Part shown: in pieces, positions 35,004-44,099 of the stretch
Layout of the letters: every line of letters begins with the position of its first letter
How positions within the stretch are numbered: position 1 is the stretch's first letter
NCBI RefSeq assembly: GCF_000972385.1
Contig: NZ_JXTE01000031.1
Coordinates: 1 to 64,000 of the forward strand
DNA length: 64,000 nt
Reading direction: 5' to 3'
Origin: Streptomyces sp. WM6386
GTDB lineage: Bacteria > Actinomycetota > Actinomycetes > Streptomycetales > Streptomycetaceae
Translations under genes and position numbers: made by a program
Notes under the pieces: model-generated
Told to the model about the DNA's origin: nothing
What the model saw: only the letters and a program-made list of their open reading frames with translations
The model's database searches: none

Positions 35004-35990
35004 TCAGCCCCACGTCCGGTGCAGCCAGTCCAGTTGCCGGCGCGCCTGCACCGCGTCCCCGCCCTCGTGCCCGTTGTACGGATAGGCGTGGATCTCGGTG
35101 CGCGGTTCGGCGCCGGACAACTCGGCGTAGCGGTTGAAGGCGGCGTACGCCCCGCTCGGCGGGCAGACCGTGTCGCGCAGGCCCACCCCGAAGTGGGCCG
35201 GGGCGTGGGCGCGGCGGGCGAAGGAGATGCCCTCCATGTAGGCGAGCGTGCGGTGGGCGGCCTGCTCGGAGCCGCGGTGGACGGAGAGGTACGCGGTGAT
35301 CTCGCCGTAGGGACTCGCGTCGGTGAGATCCAGGGCGCGGCGGATGCCGCACAGGAAGGGCGCGGTCACCAGCGCGGCCGCCAGGTCCGGGACGAGCCCC
35401 GCGACGGCCAGTGCGAGGCCGCCGCCCTGGCTGTTACCGGCGGCCGCGACGCGTCCGGCGTCCACCCCGGGCAGCTCACGGACGGCCGCGACCGCGCGTA
35501 CGGCGTCCGTGATGAGGCGCCGGTAGTGGTAGTCGTGCGGGTCGAGCAGACCGCGTACCGCCGGGCCCGGGCCGCCGGGCGTCTGTGCGTGCGGGTCGGG
35601 GGTGCGGCCGCCGTTGCCGTACTGGTCGCCCTGGCCGCGGTTGTCCATCAGCAGATGGGCGTATCCGGCGTTCACCCAGGTCAGGCGTTCGTGGGGGAGG
35701 CCGCGGCCGCGGCCGTAACCGGCGAACTCGACCACTGCGGGCAGCGGTTCGGACACGCCCGCCGGTCTGCTGAACCAGGCGCGCACCGGGTCGCCCGCGA
35801 AGCCCTGGAAGGTCACGTCCCAGGTCTGCGTCAGACGCAGTCCGGTCTCCACCGGCCGGACCGACACCAACACCTCCGGCTGCGCCGCCTCCTTGAGGGT
35901 CTCGTGCCAGAACTCGTCGAAGTCGGCGGGCTCTTCGGGGAGCGGACGGTGGTGCACCAGTTCCGTCAGCGGCAGGTCGAACGCGGGCAC
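35004..35990 (-). CDS. CE7 acetyl xylan esterase / cephalosporin-C deacetylase-like
   Basis: The 328-residue cytoplasmic alpha/beta hydrolase has the CE7 motifs: RGQG (residues 118-121, oxyanion region), GNSQGG with nucleophile Ser187, LRDTVCPP with Asp273, and the NGHEGG His308. CE7 enzymes remove acetyl groups from imported xylo-oligosaccharides. It is divergent from the oligosaccharide import operon that carries GH39 and GH42, and shares a 227-base promoter region with it, so it likely deacetylates the incoming sugars. Confidence 0.92.
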   Translation of the reverse strand: MPAFDLPLTELVHHRPLPEEPADFDEFWHETLKEAAQPEVLVSVRPVETGLRLTQTWDVTFQGFAGDPVRAWFSRPAGVSEPLPAVVEFAGYGRGRGLPHERLTWVNAGYAHLLMDNRGQGDQYGNGGRTPDPHAQTPGGPGPAVRGLLDPHDYHYRRLITDAVRAVAAVRELPGVDAGRVAAAGNSQGGGLALAVAGLVPDLAAALVTAPFLCGIRRALDLTDASPYGEITAYLSVHRGSEQAAHRTLAYMEGISFARRAHAPAHFGVGLRDTVCPPSGAYAAFNRYAELSGAEPRTEIHAYPYNGHEGGDAVQARRQLDWLHRTWG

Positions 35991-36123
35991 GAGGCACCTC
36001 GCAGGAGTCGGAGGACAGAGGGAAACTTGCGGAGATCAATGTGCCGGTTTTCCGTGTTCTACCCCGAGCGGAAGAGACTTCAACTCCGCACGCCTGCCTC
36101 AAAAGCCCGCTGCAGCACCCATT

Positions 36124-36135
36124 GACAGCGCTTTC
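36124..36135. promoter_or_regulatory. LacI-type operator candidate upstream of the import operon
   Basis: GACAGCGCTTTC is one base off a perfect palindrome (GAAAGCGCTTTC type) with central GCGC. It lies 83-94 bases before the first permease start. Confidence 0.5.
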
Positions 36136-36175
36136 CGAGTGCCTTTAGGTTGCCGCGGAGTTACCGGTAAGAGCT

Positions 36176-36186
36176 CGAAAGTTTCG
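36176..36186. promoter_or_regulatory. xylan-type box CGAAAGTTTCG
   Basis: CGAAA-G-TTTCG is a perfect inverted repeat. It matches the CGAAA-N-TTTCG box known from Streptomyces xylanase and beta-xylosidase promoters (XlnR/BxlR type). It lies 32-42 bases before the permease start. A weaker related sequence, GGAAACTTGCG, occurs at 36021-36031 near the CE7 start. Confidence 0.6.
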
Positions 36187-36217
36187 GTTCAACTCCCCCC
36201 TCCTGAGAGGACCGAGC

Positions 36218-37201
36218 ATGAGCACCTCCACCAAGTCGGCCTCTCCGCCTGGCATCCAGGGCCCACCGGAGCCCGACCCACCGCCGCCGCCCTCCGCCCG
36301 CGTCCCCTGGAGACGGGCCCTGCGGCGCGACTGGCAGCTGTACTCGCTGGCACTGCTGCCGCTGCTGTTCTTCCTGGTCTTCCGCTATCTGCCGATGCTC
36401 GGCAACGTGATCGCGTTCCGGCGCTTCCAGCCCGGCGGCTCGATCTTCGGCGAGCAGTGGGTGGGCCTGCGCTACATCGAGATGTTCCTCAGCGACCCCA
36501 CCTTCTGGCAGGTGTTCCGCAACACCCTGTGGATCGGCGGGCTCACCCTCGTCTTCTGCTTCCCCATCCCGATCGTGCTGGCCCTGCTGCTCAACGAGGT
36601 GCGCCGGCGTTCCCTGAAGCGCTTCGTGCAGTCGGTGTCGTATCTCCCGCACTTCCTGTCGATGGTGATCGTCGCCGGCATCACCATGCAGATGCTCGCC
36701 ACGGACGGCGCGGTCAACCACGTCCTGGGCTGGTTCGGCCACGACCCGATCCGGTTCATCCAGGAACCCGAGTGGTTCCGCACGATCTACGTCGGCTCCG
36801 AGATCTGGCAGACCGCCGGCTGGGGCACGATCCTCTACCTGGCCGCGCTCACCACCATCGACGAGGACCTGTACGAGGCCGCCCGCATCGACGGCGCCAA
36901 CCGCTGGCAGCAGATCTGGCACGTCACCCTGCCCGGCATCCGCCCCACCATGATCACGCTGCTGATCCTCAACATCGGCACGTTCCTCGCGGTCGGCTTC
37001 GAGAAGGTCCTGCTGCTCTACAACGCGCTGACCTATCCGACCGCCGACGTGATCTCCACCTACGTCTACCGGACCGGCGTGGAGTCCAGCAGCTTCAGCT
37101 ACGCCGCCGCCATCGGCCTGTTCGAGGCGATCATCGGCCTGGTGCTGATCACCTCCGCGAACCAGCTGTCGCGCCGCACAGTGGGGACCAGCCTGTGGTG
37201 A
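36218..37201 (+). CDS. ABC oligosaccharide permease, LplB type
   Basis: The 327-residue membrane protein has a Pro-rich N-terminal tail (residues 5-28), six helices (first LYSLALLPLLFFLVFRYLPM), and the EAA loop DEDLYEAARIDGANRWQQIWHVTLPGI. The short LplB-type form is typical of importers for aldouronates and other complex oligosaccharides. It is the first of six tightly packed genes. GAGAGGACC precedes ATG 36218. Confidence 0.92.
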   Translation: MSTSTKSASPPGIQGPPEPDPPPPPSARVPWRRALRRDWQLYSLALLPLLFFLVFRYLPMLGNVIAFRRFQPGGSIFGEQWVGLRYIEMFLSDPTFWQVFRNTLWIGGLTLVFCFPIPIVLALLLNEVRRRSLKRFVQSVSYLPHFLSMVIVAGITMQMLATDGAVNHVLGWFGHDPIRFIQEPEWFRTIYVGSEIWQTAGWGTILYLAALTTIDEDLYEAARIDGANRWQQIWHVTLPGIRPTMITLLILNIGTFLAVGFEKVLLLYNALTYPTADVISTYVYRTGVESSSFSYAAAIGLFEAIIGLVLITSANQLSRRTVGTSLW

Positions 37202-38067
37202 AGCCGAGCCGTTCCTACCGGGTCTTCCAGGGCGTCAACGGGGTGGTCCTCAGCCTCGTGGTGCTGGTGACCCTGTACCCCTTCGTCAACATCGTCGCCC
37301 GGTCCTTCAGCGGGGAGCGGCAGATCCGGGCCGGTGAAGTCACCCTGTGGCCCAAGGGGTTCAACCTCACCACGTACAAGATCGTGTTCCAGGACTCGAT
37401 GTTCTGGCGCAACTACGGCAACACGGTGTTCTACACGGTCGTGGCGACCGCCGTGGCCATAGCCCTGACGACCTGTTACGCGTACGTCCTGTCGAAGAAG
37501 CACCTCAAGGGGCGCACCGCGCTCGTCGGTGTCGCGGTGTTCACCATGTTCTTCACCGGCGGCCTGATCCCGCAGTACGTCCTGATCACCAGCCTCGGCC
37601 TGAAGAACAGTGTGTGGGCGATCGCGCTGCCCAACGCGATCAGCGTCTTCAACCTCCTGGTGATGAAGGCCTTCTTCGAGAGCCTGCCGACCGAACTGGA
37701 GGAGGCCGCGCAGATCGACGGCCTGAGCACCTACGGCATCCTGCTCAGGATCGTGCTGCCGCTGTCCAAGGCGGTCGTCGCGACGATGGTGCTCTTCTAC
37801 TCGGTGTCCTTCTGGAACTCCTGGTTCAGCGCGTTCCTCTACATGGACAGCACCGATCTGATGCCGGTCACCGTCTATCTGCGCAACCTCATCCAGGGCG
37901 CCACCGGAGGCTCCAACGCCGGAGCCGGCACGGAACAGCTCAGCCAGGTCGGGGCGAACATCCAGGCGGTCACCATCGTGCTCACCGCGCTGCCGATCCT
38001 CTGCGTGTACCCGTTCGTCCAGCGCTACTTCGTCTCGGGCGTGATGCTCGGTGCGGTCAAGGGCTGA
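37198..38067 (+). CDS. ABC oligosaccharide permease, LplC type
   Basis: The 289-residue membrane protein has six helices and the EAA loop PTELEEAAQIDGLSTYGILLRIVLPL. It carries the LplC-type insertion before the last helix (LIQGATGGSNAGAGTEQLSQVGANIQAVTI) and ends YFVSGVMLGAVKG, both features of that family. GTG 37198 overlaps the previous stop by four bases. Confidence 0.92.
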   Translation: MKPSRSYRVFQGVNGVVLSLVVLVTLYPFVNIVARSFSGERQIRAGEVTLWPKGFNLTTYKIVFQDSMFWRNYGNTVFYTVVATAVAIALTTCYAYVLSKKHLKGRTALVGVAVFTMFFTGGLIPQYVLITSLGLKNSVWAIALPNAISVFNLLVMKAFFESLPTELEEAAQIDGLSTYGILLRIVLPLSKAVVATMVLFYSVSFWNSWFSAFLYMDSTDLMPVTVYLRNLIQGATGGSNAGAGTEQLSQVGANIQAVTIVLTALPILCVYPFVQRYFVSGVMLGAVKG

Positions 38068-38104
38068 CGCTCACTCAATTCACCTACGGAACAAGGGAGT
38101 ATCC

Positions 38105-39760
38105 GTGAGGAACGAAGGACAGCTGTCGCGGCGTCAGATTCTTGCGGCCGCAGGCTTCATCGGACTTGCCGGCCTCACCGGGTGCGGCAGCGGCGACGAC
38201 GGTGGGGACAGCAAGGACCTCTCCAAGAAGCAGAACGGCGCCATGAAGGAGTACCGCGCCGGCCAGCAGTTCAAGGCCGCGAAGCCGCTGTCCTTCTCGA
38301 TGCTGCACAACAACAACCCGCTCTACCCGACGAAGAAGAGCTGGCTGTTCTGGAAGGAGGTCACCCGGCGCACCGGGATCACCATCAAGCCGGTCGACGT
38401 CCCGCTGGCGGACTACGAGAAGAAGCGCAGCGTCCTCATCGGCGCCGGCGACGCCCCCTTCCTGATCCCGAAGACGTACCACCCGGGCGAGGTCGCCTTC
38501 GTGTCCTCCGGCGCGATCCTGCCGGTCAGCGAGTACGTGCACCTGATGCCCAACTACCGGGACAAGGTGAAGAAGTGGCGGCTGGAGCCCGAACTGGACT
38601 CCATACGCCAGTCCGACGGCAAGTACTACCTGCTGCCCGGCCTGCATGAAAAGGTCAAGTCCGGCTACTCCCTGTCCTTCCGCACCGACATCCTCGACAA
38701 GCACGGTCTGACCCTGCCCACCAGCTGGGACGAGGTGTACGACGTCCTGAAGGCGCTGAAGGCGGAGTACCCCGACAAATACCCCTGGACCGACCGCTGG
38801 AGCACCAACACGCCCTTCCCGTGCGGTGCGTTGTTCGGCTACCTCGGTCAGGCGTACGGGGTCAGGGCGGGCTGGAACTACGACAACATCTCCTTCGACA
38901 CCCAGGCGAAGAAGTTCGTCTTCACCGGGGCGAGGGACGGCTACCGTCAGATGGTCGAGTACCTGAGGAAAATCGTCGCCGACAAGCTTCTCGACCCGGA
39001 GAGCTTCACCCAGCAGGACGACCAGGCCCTGCAGAAGCTGCTCGGCGAGAAGTCCTATGCGATCAGCGCCAACCCGCAGGTACTGGTGCAGGACTACCGC
39101 TACAACCTGGAGAAGCAGGTCAAGGGCGCGAAGATCGAGATGATCCCGGTGCCGCTCGGTCCGGCGGGCCCGGTGGTGCTCGGCGGGGCCCGCCTGGAGA
39201 ACGGCATCATGGTCTCCAGCAAGGCCCTCAAGAGCGACAGCTTCGTCGCGATGATGCAGTTCGTGGACTGGCTCTGGTACTCCGACGAGGGCCAGAAGTT
39301 CTGCAAGTGGGGCGTGGAGGGCACCACCTACACGGAGTCCGGCGGCCAGTACAAGATGGAGCCCGGCATCACCCTCATGGGCTCCGACCCGGACGCCCCG
39401 AAGGACCTCCAGAAGGACTTCGGCTTCTTCAACGGCGTCTTCACCTACGGCGGCAGCTGGGCCCTGGTCTCCTCCAACTTCAGCCCGGACGAGAAGAAGT
39501 TCCAGGACGCCATGGCCCAGCGCACCCAGCTGCCCATCGACCCGGCCCACCCCCTGCAGTCCGTGGAGCAGGAACAGGCGACGCTGTGGGACACCCCGCT
39601 CAAGGACACCGTCATCCAGAACACGCTCCAGTTCGTCCTCGGCAAGCGCCCGATGTCCGAATGGGGCGCGTACGTCAGCGAGTTGAAGTCGAAGAACATG
39701 CAGCAGCTCGTCGACCTCCACAACAAGGCGTACGAACGGTTCAAGAAGGAGAACGGGTGA
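38105..39760 (+). CDS. ABC oligosaccharide-binding lipoprotein, LplA type
   Basis: The 551-residue protein has a twin-arginine-like lipoprotein signal (SRRQILAAAGFIGLAGLTGC, Cys27) and the large binding fold of LplA-type proteins (LSFSMLHNNNPLYPTKKSW; YVHLMPNYRDKVKKW; ERFKKENG at the end). Such 500-residue-plus binders take long or branched oligosaccharides. AAGGGAG precedes GTG 38105. Unlike the other importers here, the binding-protein gene follows the permease genes. It overlaps the GH39 gene by four bases. Confidence 0.9.
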   Translation: MRNEGQLSRRQILAAAGFIGLAGLTGCGSGDDGGDSKDLSKKQNGAMKEYRAGQQFKAAKPLSFSMLHNNNPLYPTKKSWLFWKEVTRRTGITIKPVDVPLADYEKKRSVLIGAGDAPFLIPKTYHPGEVAFVSSGAILPVSEYVHLMPNYRDKVKKWRLEPELDSIRQSDGKYYLLPGLHEKVKSGYSLSFRTDILDKHGLTLPTSWDEVYDVLKALKAEYPDKYPWTDRWSTNTPFPCGALFGYLGQAYGVRAGWNYDNISFDTQAKKFVFTGARDGYRQMVEYLRKIVADKLLDPESFTQQDDQALQKLLGEKSYAISANPQVLVQDYRYNLEKQVKGAKIEMIPVPLGPAGPVVLGGARLENGIMVSSKALKSDSFVAMMQFVDWLWYSDEGQKFCKWGVEGTTYTESGGQYKMEPGITLMGSDPDAPKDLQKDFGFFNGVFTYGGSWALVSSNFSPDEKKFQDAMAQRTQLPIDPAHPLQSVEQEQATLWDTPLKDTVIQNTLQFVLGKRPMSEWGAYVSELKSKNMQQLVDLHNKAYERFKKENG

Positions 39761-41268
39761 TCCGCGTCCCGATCGAGGGCACCGGCCGGTTCCCCGACGC
39801 CTGGCGCCACTGCGTCGGCACCGGCCGCGTCGAACTCGCCCTGCGCCGGGACTACCAGGACTCGCTGAAGCTCCTCCAGGACGAGATCGGCTTCCGGTAC
39901 ATCCGGGGGCACGGGCTGCTGAGCGACGGCATGGGCGTCCATCGGCCCTACGAATGGGAGGGCGCCCGGCGCGTCCACCACTCGTTCACCTACGTCGACC
40001 AGGTCGTCGACGCCTACCTGGCGCTCGGCATCCGCCCCTTCCTCGAACTCGGCTTCATGCCCGTGGAGTTGGCATCGGGGGAGCGGACGGTGTTCTGGTG
40101 GCGGGGAAATGTCACCCCGCCCCGCTCGCACCAGGAGTGGGCGGCGCTCGTGAAAGCGACCCTCACCCACCTCGTCGACCGCTACGGCCTCGACGAGGTC
40201 CGCACCTGGCCCATAGAGGTGTGGAACGAGCCCAACCTCCCCGACTTCTGGGAGGGCGCGGACGAGAAGGCGTACCACCGGCTGTACGAGGTCACCGCCA
40301 AGGCGGTGAAGGAGGTGGACGCGTCCCTCCAGGTCGGGGGCCCGGCCCTCGCGCCCGGCGCCGACGACTGGCTGGACCGCTTCGCCGAGTTCGTCGAGCG
40401 GCACGACGTCCCCGTCGACTTCGTGTCGAAGCACGCCTACACCTCCGGGCCCGCCCAGCACGTGCCGTTCGGCGTGCACCAGACGCTGGGTCCCGCGCAG
40501 GGCCTGCTCGACCAGTTCGCCACGCCCCGCGAGCGGCTGAAGGGCACCCGGCTGGCCGAACTGCCCGTCCACATCACGGAGTTCAATTCCTCCTACCGTC
40601 CCGACAACCCGGTCCACGACACCGCCTTCCACGCCGCGTACCTGGCCCCCGTACTGGCGTCGGGCGGCGACCACGTGGACTCCTTCTCGTACTGGACGTT
40701 CAGCGACATGTTCGAGGAGGCCGGCCCGCCGACCGCGCTCTTCCACGGCGGCTTCGGCCTGCTCACCCACCGCCAGGTGAAGAAGCCGACGTACCATCTG
40801 TACGCGTTCATGGCCCGGATGGGCGACGAGCTCCTGCGGCGCGGCGACGACCACCTGGTCACCCGGCACCCGGACGGCCGGATCATGGTCCTCGCGTGGG
40901 CGCCGGTCGACGCGAGCGGCGAAACCCCCGGGCCGTCACAGCACCGGCTGCGCCTGTCCGTACCGGTGGAGGGAGCCAGGGAGGCGTTCGTGCGCCGGTC
41001 CGGTGTGGACGAGGAGCACGGCAACGCGCGTACGGCCTGGCAGCGGATGGGCAGTCCCCGTTCACCCCGGCCGGGCCAGCTCGACGTACTCCATGAAGCG
41101 GCCGAACCCGCGCGGCGGTATCTGCGGCTGCCGGTGGAGGACGGCCGGGTGGCCCTGGACCTGACGCTGAGCCGCCACGAGGTGACGCTCGTCGAGGTCA
41201 GCGCGGTCGCGGACGAGGCACCGGCCTGGACGGACGAGCGGAGACTGCTCGGAAGGGAGGCGCGATGA
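39757..41268 (+). CDS. GH39 glycosidase (probable beta-xylosidase)
   Basis: The 503-residue cytoplasmic enzyme has the GH39 acid/base in IEVWNEPNLPDFW (Glu158) and the nucleophile in HITEFNSSYRPDNPVHDT (Glu275). The spacing matches Geobacillus XynB (160/278). Most bacterial GH39 members are beta-xylosidases; some act on other pentosides. GTG 39757 overlaps the binding-protein stop (GTGA). Its place in the import operon implies hydrolysis of imported xylo-oligosaccharides. Confidence 0.92.
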   Translation: MIRVPIEGTGRFPDAWRHCVGTGRVELALRRDYQDSLKLLQDEIGFRYIRGHGLLSDGMGVHRPYEWEGARRVHHSFTYVDQVVDAYLALGIRPFLELGFMPVELASGERTVFWWRGNVTPPRSHQEWAALVKATLTHLVDRYGLDEVRTWPIEVWNEPNLPDFWEGADEKAYHRLYEVTAKAVKEVDASLQVGGPALAPGADDWLDRFAEFVERHDVPVDFVSKHAYTSGPAQHVPFGVHQTLGPAQGLLDQFATPRERLKGTRLAELPVHITEFNSSYRPDNPVHDTAFHAAYLAPVLASGGDHVDSFSYWTFSDMFEEAGPPTALFHGGFGLLTHRQVKKPTYHLYAFMARMGDELLRRGDDHLVTRHPDGRIMVLAWAPVDASGETPGPSQHRLRLSVPVEGAREAFVRRSGVDEEHGNARTAWQRMGSPRSPRPGQLDVLHEAAEPARRYLRLPVEDGRVALDLTLSRHEVTLVEVSAVADEAPAWTDERRLLGREAR

Positions 41269-41945
41269 GCACCCCGTCCACCGCCTTCGGCATCGGCCCC
41301 CTCTCCCGGGCCGCCGCCCTCATCCACACCCTCGTCACGGTCGAGGCCCTCCTCCTCATCGCGGCCGCCCCCGGCCTGGCCGGTCTCTTCCTGCTCGGCC
41401 CCGACCCCTCCAACATCCCCCTCGCCGCCCTCTGCCTGCTCCCGCTCGGCCCCGCCTGCGCCGCCGCCCTCTACGCCCTGCACCACCGCGACCGCGACCT
41501 CACCGACCTCCACCCGGCCCGCACCTACTGGCGCGGCTGGCGGCTCAACGCGCTCCCCGCCCTGAAGCTGTGGACGCCCCTGCTCACCTGGCTCACGGTC
41601 ATCGCCTTCACGCTCACCCACTTCTCCGCGACCGGCCTGCCCGGCTGGTGGGCGGTGCTGCTCGCGGCGATCGGCCTCGGCTCCCTCCTGTGGGGAGCCC
41701 ACGCACTCGTGCTGACCTCCCTCTTCAGCTTCCGCGCCCGCGACACCGCCGGCCTCGCCGGCTACTTCCTCTTCCGGCACGGCCGCGCCACTCTCGCCAC
41801 CGCCTCGCTGCTCGTCCTGACCGCCGCCGGGACCAGCCTGCTCACGGAGGCCCTGCCCGCCCTGCTGGCCGCCCCGCTGCTGCTGTCCCTGCTGCACGGC
41901 GGCCGCCCGGTGATCGCCGAGACCCAGGAGGACTTCACCGTATGA
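41265..41945 (+). CDS. DUF624 (YesL-like) membrane protein
   Basis: The 226-residue protein has five or six hydrophobic helices and the DUF624 pattern (YWRGWRLNALPALKLWTPL; LTSLFSFRARDTAGLAGYFL). DUF624 proteins occur almost only in operons for oligosaccharide import and glycosidases; their role is unknown. It overlaps the gene before it by four bases (ATGA) and the gene after it by four, so translation is coupled. Confidence 0.88.
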   Translation: MSTPSTAFGIGPLSRAAALIHTLVTVEALLLIAAAPGLAGLFLLGPDPSNIPLAALCLLPLGPACAAALYALHHRDRDLTDLHPARTYWRGWRLNALPALKLWTPLLTWLTVIAFTLTHFSATGLPGWWAVLLAAIGLGSLLWGAHALVLTSLFSFRARDTAGLAGYFLFRHGRATLATASLLVLTAAGTSLLTEALPALLAAPLLLSLLHGGRPVIAETQEDFTV

Positions 41946-43942
41946 GTCGCAAGATCCGGTACGGCGGCGACTACAACCCCGAGCAATGGCCGCAGTCCAC
42001 CTGGGACGAGGACCACCGTCTCTTCACCCGGGCCGGCATCGACACCCTCACCGTCGGCGTCTTCTCCTGGTCCCTCACCCAACCCGCCGAGGACACCTAC
42101 GACTTCACCGTCCTGGACCGTGTCCTCGACCGTGCCGCCGCCGAGGGCCGCCGGGTCTGTCTCGCCACCGGCACGGCCGCTCTCCCGCCGTGGCTCGCCA
42201 AGAAGTACCCCGAGGTCAACCGCACCGACTTCGAGGGCCGCCGCCACCGCTACGGCCAGCGCCACAACTTCTGTCCCAGCGCACCGGCGTACCGCCGCCT
42301 CTCCACGGCCATGGCCGCCCGTCTGGCCGAACGGTATGCCGAGCACCCGGCGTTGCTCGCCTGGCACATCAACAACGAGTACGGCGGCGCCTGTTACTGC
42401 GAGCACTGCGCCGAGGCCTTCCGGGAGTGGCTCCGGACCGAGTACGTCACCCTCGACACCCTCAACGACGCCTGGTGGACCACCTTCTGGTCCCACCGCT
42501 ACACCGACTGGGCCGAGATCGAACCCCCCAGCGCCCTCACCGAGCACTGGCGCGGCCCCGACCACACCGCCTTCCAGGGCCTCACCCTCGACTATCTCCG
42601 CTTCACCACCGACGCCCTCCTCGGCTGCTTCCTCGCCGAGAAGGAGGTGATCCGCGCCCACGACCCGCAGACCCCTGTCACCACCAACTTCATGGGCATG
42701 TTTCGCCCCCTCGACTACCACCGCTGGGCCCCGCACCTCGACTTCGCCTCCTGGGACAGCTACCCGCCCCTCGACGCCCCGCCGACCTGGCCCGCCCTGG
42801 CCCATGACCTGATGCGCGGCCTGAAGGACGGCGCCCCGTTCTGGCTGATGGAGCAGACGCCCTCCACGACCGCGTGCCGGGACGTCAACCCCCTGCGCCG
42901 CCCCGGTGAGCTGAGGCTGGCCACCTTCCAGGCCATCGCCCATGGCGCCGACGCGGCCCTCTACTTCCAGATGCGCGCCTCCCGTGGCGCCTGCGAGAAG
43001 TACCACGGCGCGGTCATCGGCCACGCGGGCCGCGACGACACCCGCGTCTTCGGCGAAGTGGCCGAGCTGGGAAGGGAGTTGGAGGCACTGGGCGACTCCA
43101 CGCTCGGCGCCCGCACGCCCGCCCGCACTGCCCTGGTCTTCGACTGGGACAGCTGGTGGGCCCTGGAGATCTCCGACGGCCCCTCCCGGCTGGTCAAGTA
43201 CCAGGAGGTGGTCCACGCCTACTACCGCGCCGCCCGCGAGGCCGGCGCCGACGTGGACGTGGTCCCGCAGACCGCCGACCTGACCTCGTACGCCGTGGTC
43301 CTCGCCCCCGTGCTGCACCTGGTCAAGGGTGATCTCGCCAAGCGACTGGAAGCGGTCGCCGCACGCGGCGGCACGGTCCTGACGACCTTCCTCTCGGGCC
43401 GCGGCGACCAGCACGACCGGGCGTTCCCCACCGACGTACCGGGCCCGCTCGCGCCCCTGATGGGCGTGCGGATCGACGAATGGGACAGCCGGCAACCGGA
43501 GTTCACCCAGCCCGTACCCGAGCTGGGGTCGCAAGCCCGCCTCGTCTTCGAGATCGTCCGACTGCGCGGCGCCGAGCCGGTCGCCACCTACGGCACCGAC
43601 TTCTACGCGGGCACCCCGGCCGTCACCCGCAACGCGTTCGGGGAAGGCGAGGCCTGGTACGTCGCCACCGCCCTCGACCAGCCCGGCGTCGACGAGGTGG
43701 TCCGCCGCGTCCTCGCCCGCCACGACCTGCTCGGCCCCTACGCCGACCACCCCGGCGTCGAGACCGCGACCCGGATCGCCCCCGACGGCACCCGCCTCCT
43801 CTTCCTCCTCAACCACACCCCCGAACCGGCCCGTCTCACCGCCCACACCACCGCCACCGACCTGCTCACCGGCAAGCGGATCGAGAAGGGCGAACCCCTG
43901 ACCCTCGACCCGCTGGACACGGCGGTCCTGCGAATCCGGTAG
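41942..43942 (+). CDS. GH42 glycosidase (beta-galactosidase family)
   Basis: The 666-residue cytoplasmic enzyme has the GH42 acid/base in AWHINNEYGG (Glu146), the nucleophile in WLMEQTPSTT (Glu304), and the structural zinc cysteines Cys111, Cys151, Cys153 and Cys156. GH42 enzymes remove beta-galactose or alpha-L-arabinopyranose from side chains. In this operon it would trim galactosyl or arabinosyl decorations from imported hemicellulose fragments. ATG 41942 overlaps the DUF624 stop (ATGA). Confidence 0.92.
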   Translation: MSRKIRYGGDYNPEQWPQSTWDEDHRLFTRAGIDTLTVGVFSWSLTQPAEDTYDFTVLDRVLDRAAAEGRRVCLATGTAALPPWLAKKYPEVNRTDFEGRRHRYGQRHNFCPSAPAYRRLSTAMAARLAERYAEHPALLAWHINNEYGGACYCEHCAEAFREWLRTEYVTLDTLNDAWWTTFWSHRYTDWAEIEPPSALTEHWRGPDHTAFQGLTLDYLRFTTDALLGCFLAEKEVIRAHDPQTPVTTNFMGMFRPLDYHRWAPHLDFASWDSYPPLDAPPTWPALAHDLMRGLKDGAPFWLMEQTPSTTACRDVNPLRRPGELRLATFQAIAHGADAALYFQMRASRGACEKYHGAVIGHAGRDDTRVFGEVAELGRELEALGDSTLGARTPARTALVFDWDSWWALEISDGPSRLVKYQEVVHAYYRAAREAGADVDVVPQTADLTSYAVVLAPVLHLVKGDLAKRLEAVAARGGTVLTTFLSGRGDQHDRAFPTDVPGPLAPLMGVRIDEWDSRQPEFTQPVPELGSQARLVFEIVRLRGAEPVATYGTDFYAGTPAVTRNAFGEGEAWYVATALDQPGVDEVVRRVLARHDLLGPYADHPGVETATRIAPDGTRLLFLLNHTPEPARLTAHTTATDLLTGKRIEKGEPLTLDPLDTAVLRIR

Positions 43943-43993
43943 AAGGGCTCTGAGCGGGTCGGGTGAAGTCCTCTACGGTTCGGCAGCGCCCTG

Positions 43994-44052
43994 AAGGGGC
44001 GCGGGGCCGTATCAATGTGCGGCTCCGCCGCGGGGCGCGACCAGCCACGACG
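43994..44052. repeat. Streptomyces extragenic GGGGCGCGGGG element
   Basis: AAGGGGCGCGGGGCCGTATC and the following GTGCGGCTCCGCCGC and GGGGCGCGACCAGCCACGAC form a self-complementary block between the convergent GH42 and GH67 genes. It belongs to a widespread intergenic family; shorter relatives occur at 58625-58655 and 63881-63900. Here it can also terminate transcription from both sides. Confidence 0.6.
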
Positions 44053-44099
44053 GTGCCGGGGACGGTCGACGGCACATCGCGGCACTTCCCGCGGAGCGC

